From positions 1-8,155 of the forward strand of contig JAUZQX010000019.1 in NCBI GenBank assembly GCA_030950765.1: a stretch of 8,155 bases of DNA, given 5' to 3'. Shown piece after piece: positions 6,866 to 8,155 of this stretch (positions are counted from its first letter, which is position 1; the number at the start of each line of letters is the position of its first letter). The notes below the pieces were generated by a model. That model made no database searches. It saw nothing but the letters and a program-made list of their open reading frames with translations, and had not been told where the DNA came from. Source of the stretch: Ghiorsea sp. (lineage in GTDB: Bacteria > Pseudomonadota > Zetaproteobacteria > Mariprofundales > Mariprofundaceae). A program made the translations under genes and the position numbers.

Positions 6866-7509
6866 TCCATTGCCCCAATCACATCCACACCTTCTGGTGC
6901 TGTAAACTCAAATATCTCTGCCGCAGGTGGTGTTTGTTTCATATGTTGTAAGTGTAATCGATTACGATTGGATAACATATCCCTACTCTCAATCCATATC
7001 AATTGCTGCGCTTTCACACCCAACCATACTTCAACCTGCTGCTGTTTTTTGCCAATGCGCACATGCCAACTCGACAAGCCATCATCAAAACTTTCATGCT
7101 GCAATACGTGCACATCATCAAGACTAACTCGCCCATCCAAAAGTTGCATCACTATAGGGTCGACATCGCCCAAATCTTGTAGCTTTTGTGCTTGCAACAA
7201 ATCTGGCTCATACAACCAAATACCATCACCATTACTCACATAAAGTTGTTGATAGGGCTTGGTATAATGCCAACGAAACTTACCTGGTCGCAACACAGCC
7301 AACTGCCCTTGATAAACACGTTTACCACCCTCGGCATACGTTAAAACCTGCTCAAAATCTGCTGAAAAACCTCGCAATACAGACATTTTCACAAGGGCAA
7401 CACCCAAGGCTGAATGTTTATCCAGTGCTGTGGTATGTTCCGCTGCCTGAACGCCAGCAAGCTGCAACATCAACACTGCAAACAAAATACCCCTTAGTAA
7501 ATTAAACAT
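6862..7509 (-). CDS. lolA: LolA, periplasmic outer-membrane lipoprotein carrier
   Basis: LolA takes mature lipoproteins from the LolCDE complex at the inner membrane and carries them across the periplasm to the outer membrane. The 215-residue product starts with a signal peptide (about 1-22, MFNLLRG then a hydrophobic run to GVQA). Family landmarks follow: FSADFEQVL (48-56), YQGQLAVLRPGKFRWHY (66-82), NGDGIWLYEPDLLQAQ (93-108) and a C-terminal EIFEFTAPEGVDVI (198-211). The length suits the family. I chose the ATG at 7509 because AGG lies five bases upstream and it gives a compact signal peptide. An ATG at 7524 lacks a ribosome binding site, and the still longer frame to 7563 would put non-signal residues first. 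The start lies inside the ftsK 3' end (8-base overlap) and the end overlaps the barrel gene by four bases, so the genes are coupled. No LolB is in the window. Confidence 0.93.
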   Translation of the reverse strand: MFNLLRGILFAVLMLQLAGVQAAEHTTALDKHSALGVALVKMSVLRGFSADFEQVLTYAEGGKRVYQGQLAVLRPGKFRWHYTKPYQQLYVSNGDGIWLYEPDLLQAQKLQDLGDVDPIVMQLLDGRVSLDDVHVLQHESFDDGLSSWHVRIGKKQQQVEVWLGVKAQQLIWIESRDMLSNRNRLHLQHMKQTPPAAEIFEFTAPEGVDVIGAME

Positions 7510-8155
7510 CAAAACCTGCTTCATCTGTAGAACGCGACAGGACTTTACGCACACCACCGCCACCCGGTGGGCTTACCAAACCATCCCGCTCCATTTGTTC
7601 CACAATACGACTTGCCCGATTGTAACCAATGCGTAAATAGCGTTGCACCATAGATACCGAACATTTACCTTTTTCTGCGATTAAATCGGCAGCTTCGTTG
7701 TATTTGCTATCTTTTTCATCATCCAATTCATTCTGCTCACCTTCTTCACCATCTGCAGATACAGCAAACACTTCCATACGATATTCAGGCTCACCTTGTT
7801 CTTTCAAATGTGCCACCAAACTTATCACTTCATCGTCTTCAATAAATGCACCATGCACACGTTGAACTTCTCTGCCTAAATTTGAAATCAAGGCATCACC
7901 ATGCCCAAGCAGTTGCTCTGCACCCATTTGGTCAAGAATGGTGCGAGAATCAATTTTTGAAGACACCTGAAATGCCAAACGGCTTGGTAAGTTCGCCTTA
8001 ATCAAACCGGTAATCACATCCACACTCGGGCGTTGTGTGGCTAAAATTAAATGCAAACCTGCTGCCCTTGCTTTTTGCGCCAGCCTACAAATCGATTGTT
8101 CCACTTCTTTGCCAGCCACCATCATCAAATCTGCAAGCTCATCAATAAGAATCAC
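7502..8155 (-). CDS. ftsK: DNA translocase FtsK, C-terminal part (5' end outside the window)
   Basis: This is the last 217 codons of FtsK, the septum-anchored hexameric motor that pumps DNA during chromosome dimer resolution and segregation. The visible part starts inside the motor domain at the Walker B strand, VILIDELADLMM; the first codon, GTG at 8155, is an internal Val and not a start. The RecA-type fold continues with HLILATQRPSVDVITGLIK, SRLAFQVSSKIDSRTILD and EQLLGHGDAL. After an acidic linker (about residues 130-150 of the fragment, rich in E and D), the winged-helix gamma domain (about 153-205) has the hallmark YLRIGYNRASRIVEQMERDG. That domain reads the polar KOPS sequences and contacts the XerD recombinase. 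The gene heads the visible part of the minus-strand run and overlaps lolA by eight bases, the same neighbour as in E. coli. Confidence 0.96.
   Translation of the reverse strand: MILIDELADLMMVAGKEVEQSICRLAQKARAAGLHLILATQRPSVDVITGLIKANLPSRLAFQVSSKIDSRTILDQMGAEQLLGHGDALISNLGREVQRVHGAFIEDDEVISLVAHLKEQGEPEYRMEVFAVSADGEEGEQNELDDEKDSKYNEAADLIAEKGKCSVSMVQRYLRIGYNRASRIVEQMERDGLVSPPGGGGVRKVLSRSTDEAGFDV
7515..7517 (-). promoter_or_regulatory. Ribosome binding site that decides the lolA start
   Basis: On the minus strand AAGCAGG ends five bases before the ATG at 7509, while the alternative ATG at 7524 has no purine-rich site in front of it. The site lies inside the last codons of ftsK. Confidence 0.5.

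Noticed and set aside
7510..7563. Longer N-terminus for LolA starting at 7563 or 7524
   Set aside because: It would place extra residues before a normal signal peptide and deepen the overlap with ftsK; neither start has a ribosome binding site, unlike the ATG at 7509.
8144..8155. FtsK fragment read as a complete small protein with its own start
   Set aside because: The GTG at 8155 encodes the Val of the Walker B strand, and the upstream motor and membrane domains are simply cut off by the window edge.

Overview
The window looks like core chromosome of a Gram-negative proteobacterium with moderate GC, estimated by eye at a little over 40%. The evidence is an outer membrane cobalamin receptor, a TonB energiser, the periplasmic lipoprotein carrier LolA, a FadL-type outer membrane barrel and a neighbouring ftsK-lolA-rarA order like that of Gammaproteobacteria. 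A zetaproteobacterial or other deep-branching proteobacterial source is equally possible; the sequence alone does not settle it. I see no transposase, integrase, CRISPR array, tRNA or rRNA.

The left part (1-2719, plus strand) is a vitamin B12 uptake unit. Bases 1 to about 158 are the 3' part of a cobalamin riboswitch whose 5' part lies outside the window. A leader of about 95 bases follows, with a possible anti-Shine-Dalgarno pairing. Next come a BtuB-like TonB-dependent receptor with a TTG start (252-2132) and a small TonB-like protein (2132-2719) whose ATG shares a base with the receptor stop codon. The riboswitch would lower expression of both when cobalamin is plentiful. No exbB or exbD is seen, so the proton-driven motor must come from elsewhere.

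The right part (8155 down to 2737, minus strand) is one tightly packed run of six genes in transcription order: ftsK (3' end only), lolA, a fadL/ompP1-like barrel gene, rarA, crcB and a membrane histidine kinase. Junctions are 8 and 4 base overlaps, then gaps of 16, 6 and 39 bases (21 if the kinase starts earlier). The run joins chromosome segregation, lipoprotein export, an outer membrane transporter, a replication-fork ATPase, a fluoride channel and an unpaired sensor kinase.

The two units converge at about 2720-2737 with almost no spacer; a short inverted repeat there may help end transcription from both sides. The points most worth a second look are the kinase, whose phosphoacceptor motif reads HVMNN without the usual acidic residue after the histidine; the barrel gene inserted between lolA and rarA; and the B12-controlled receptor-TonB pair. 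I found no clearly new biological system; most of the window is recognisable housekeeping and nutrient uptake.
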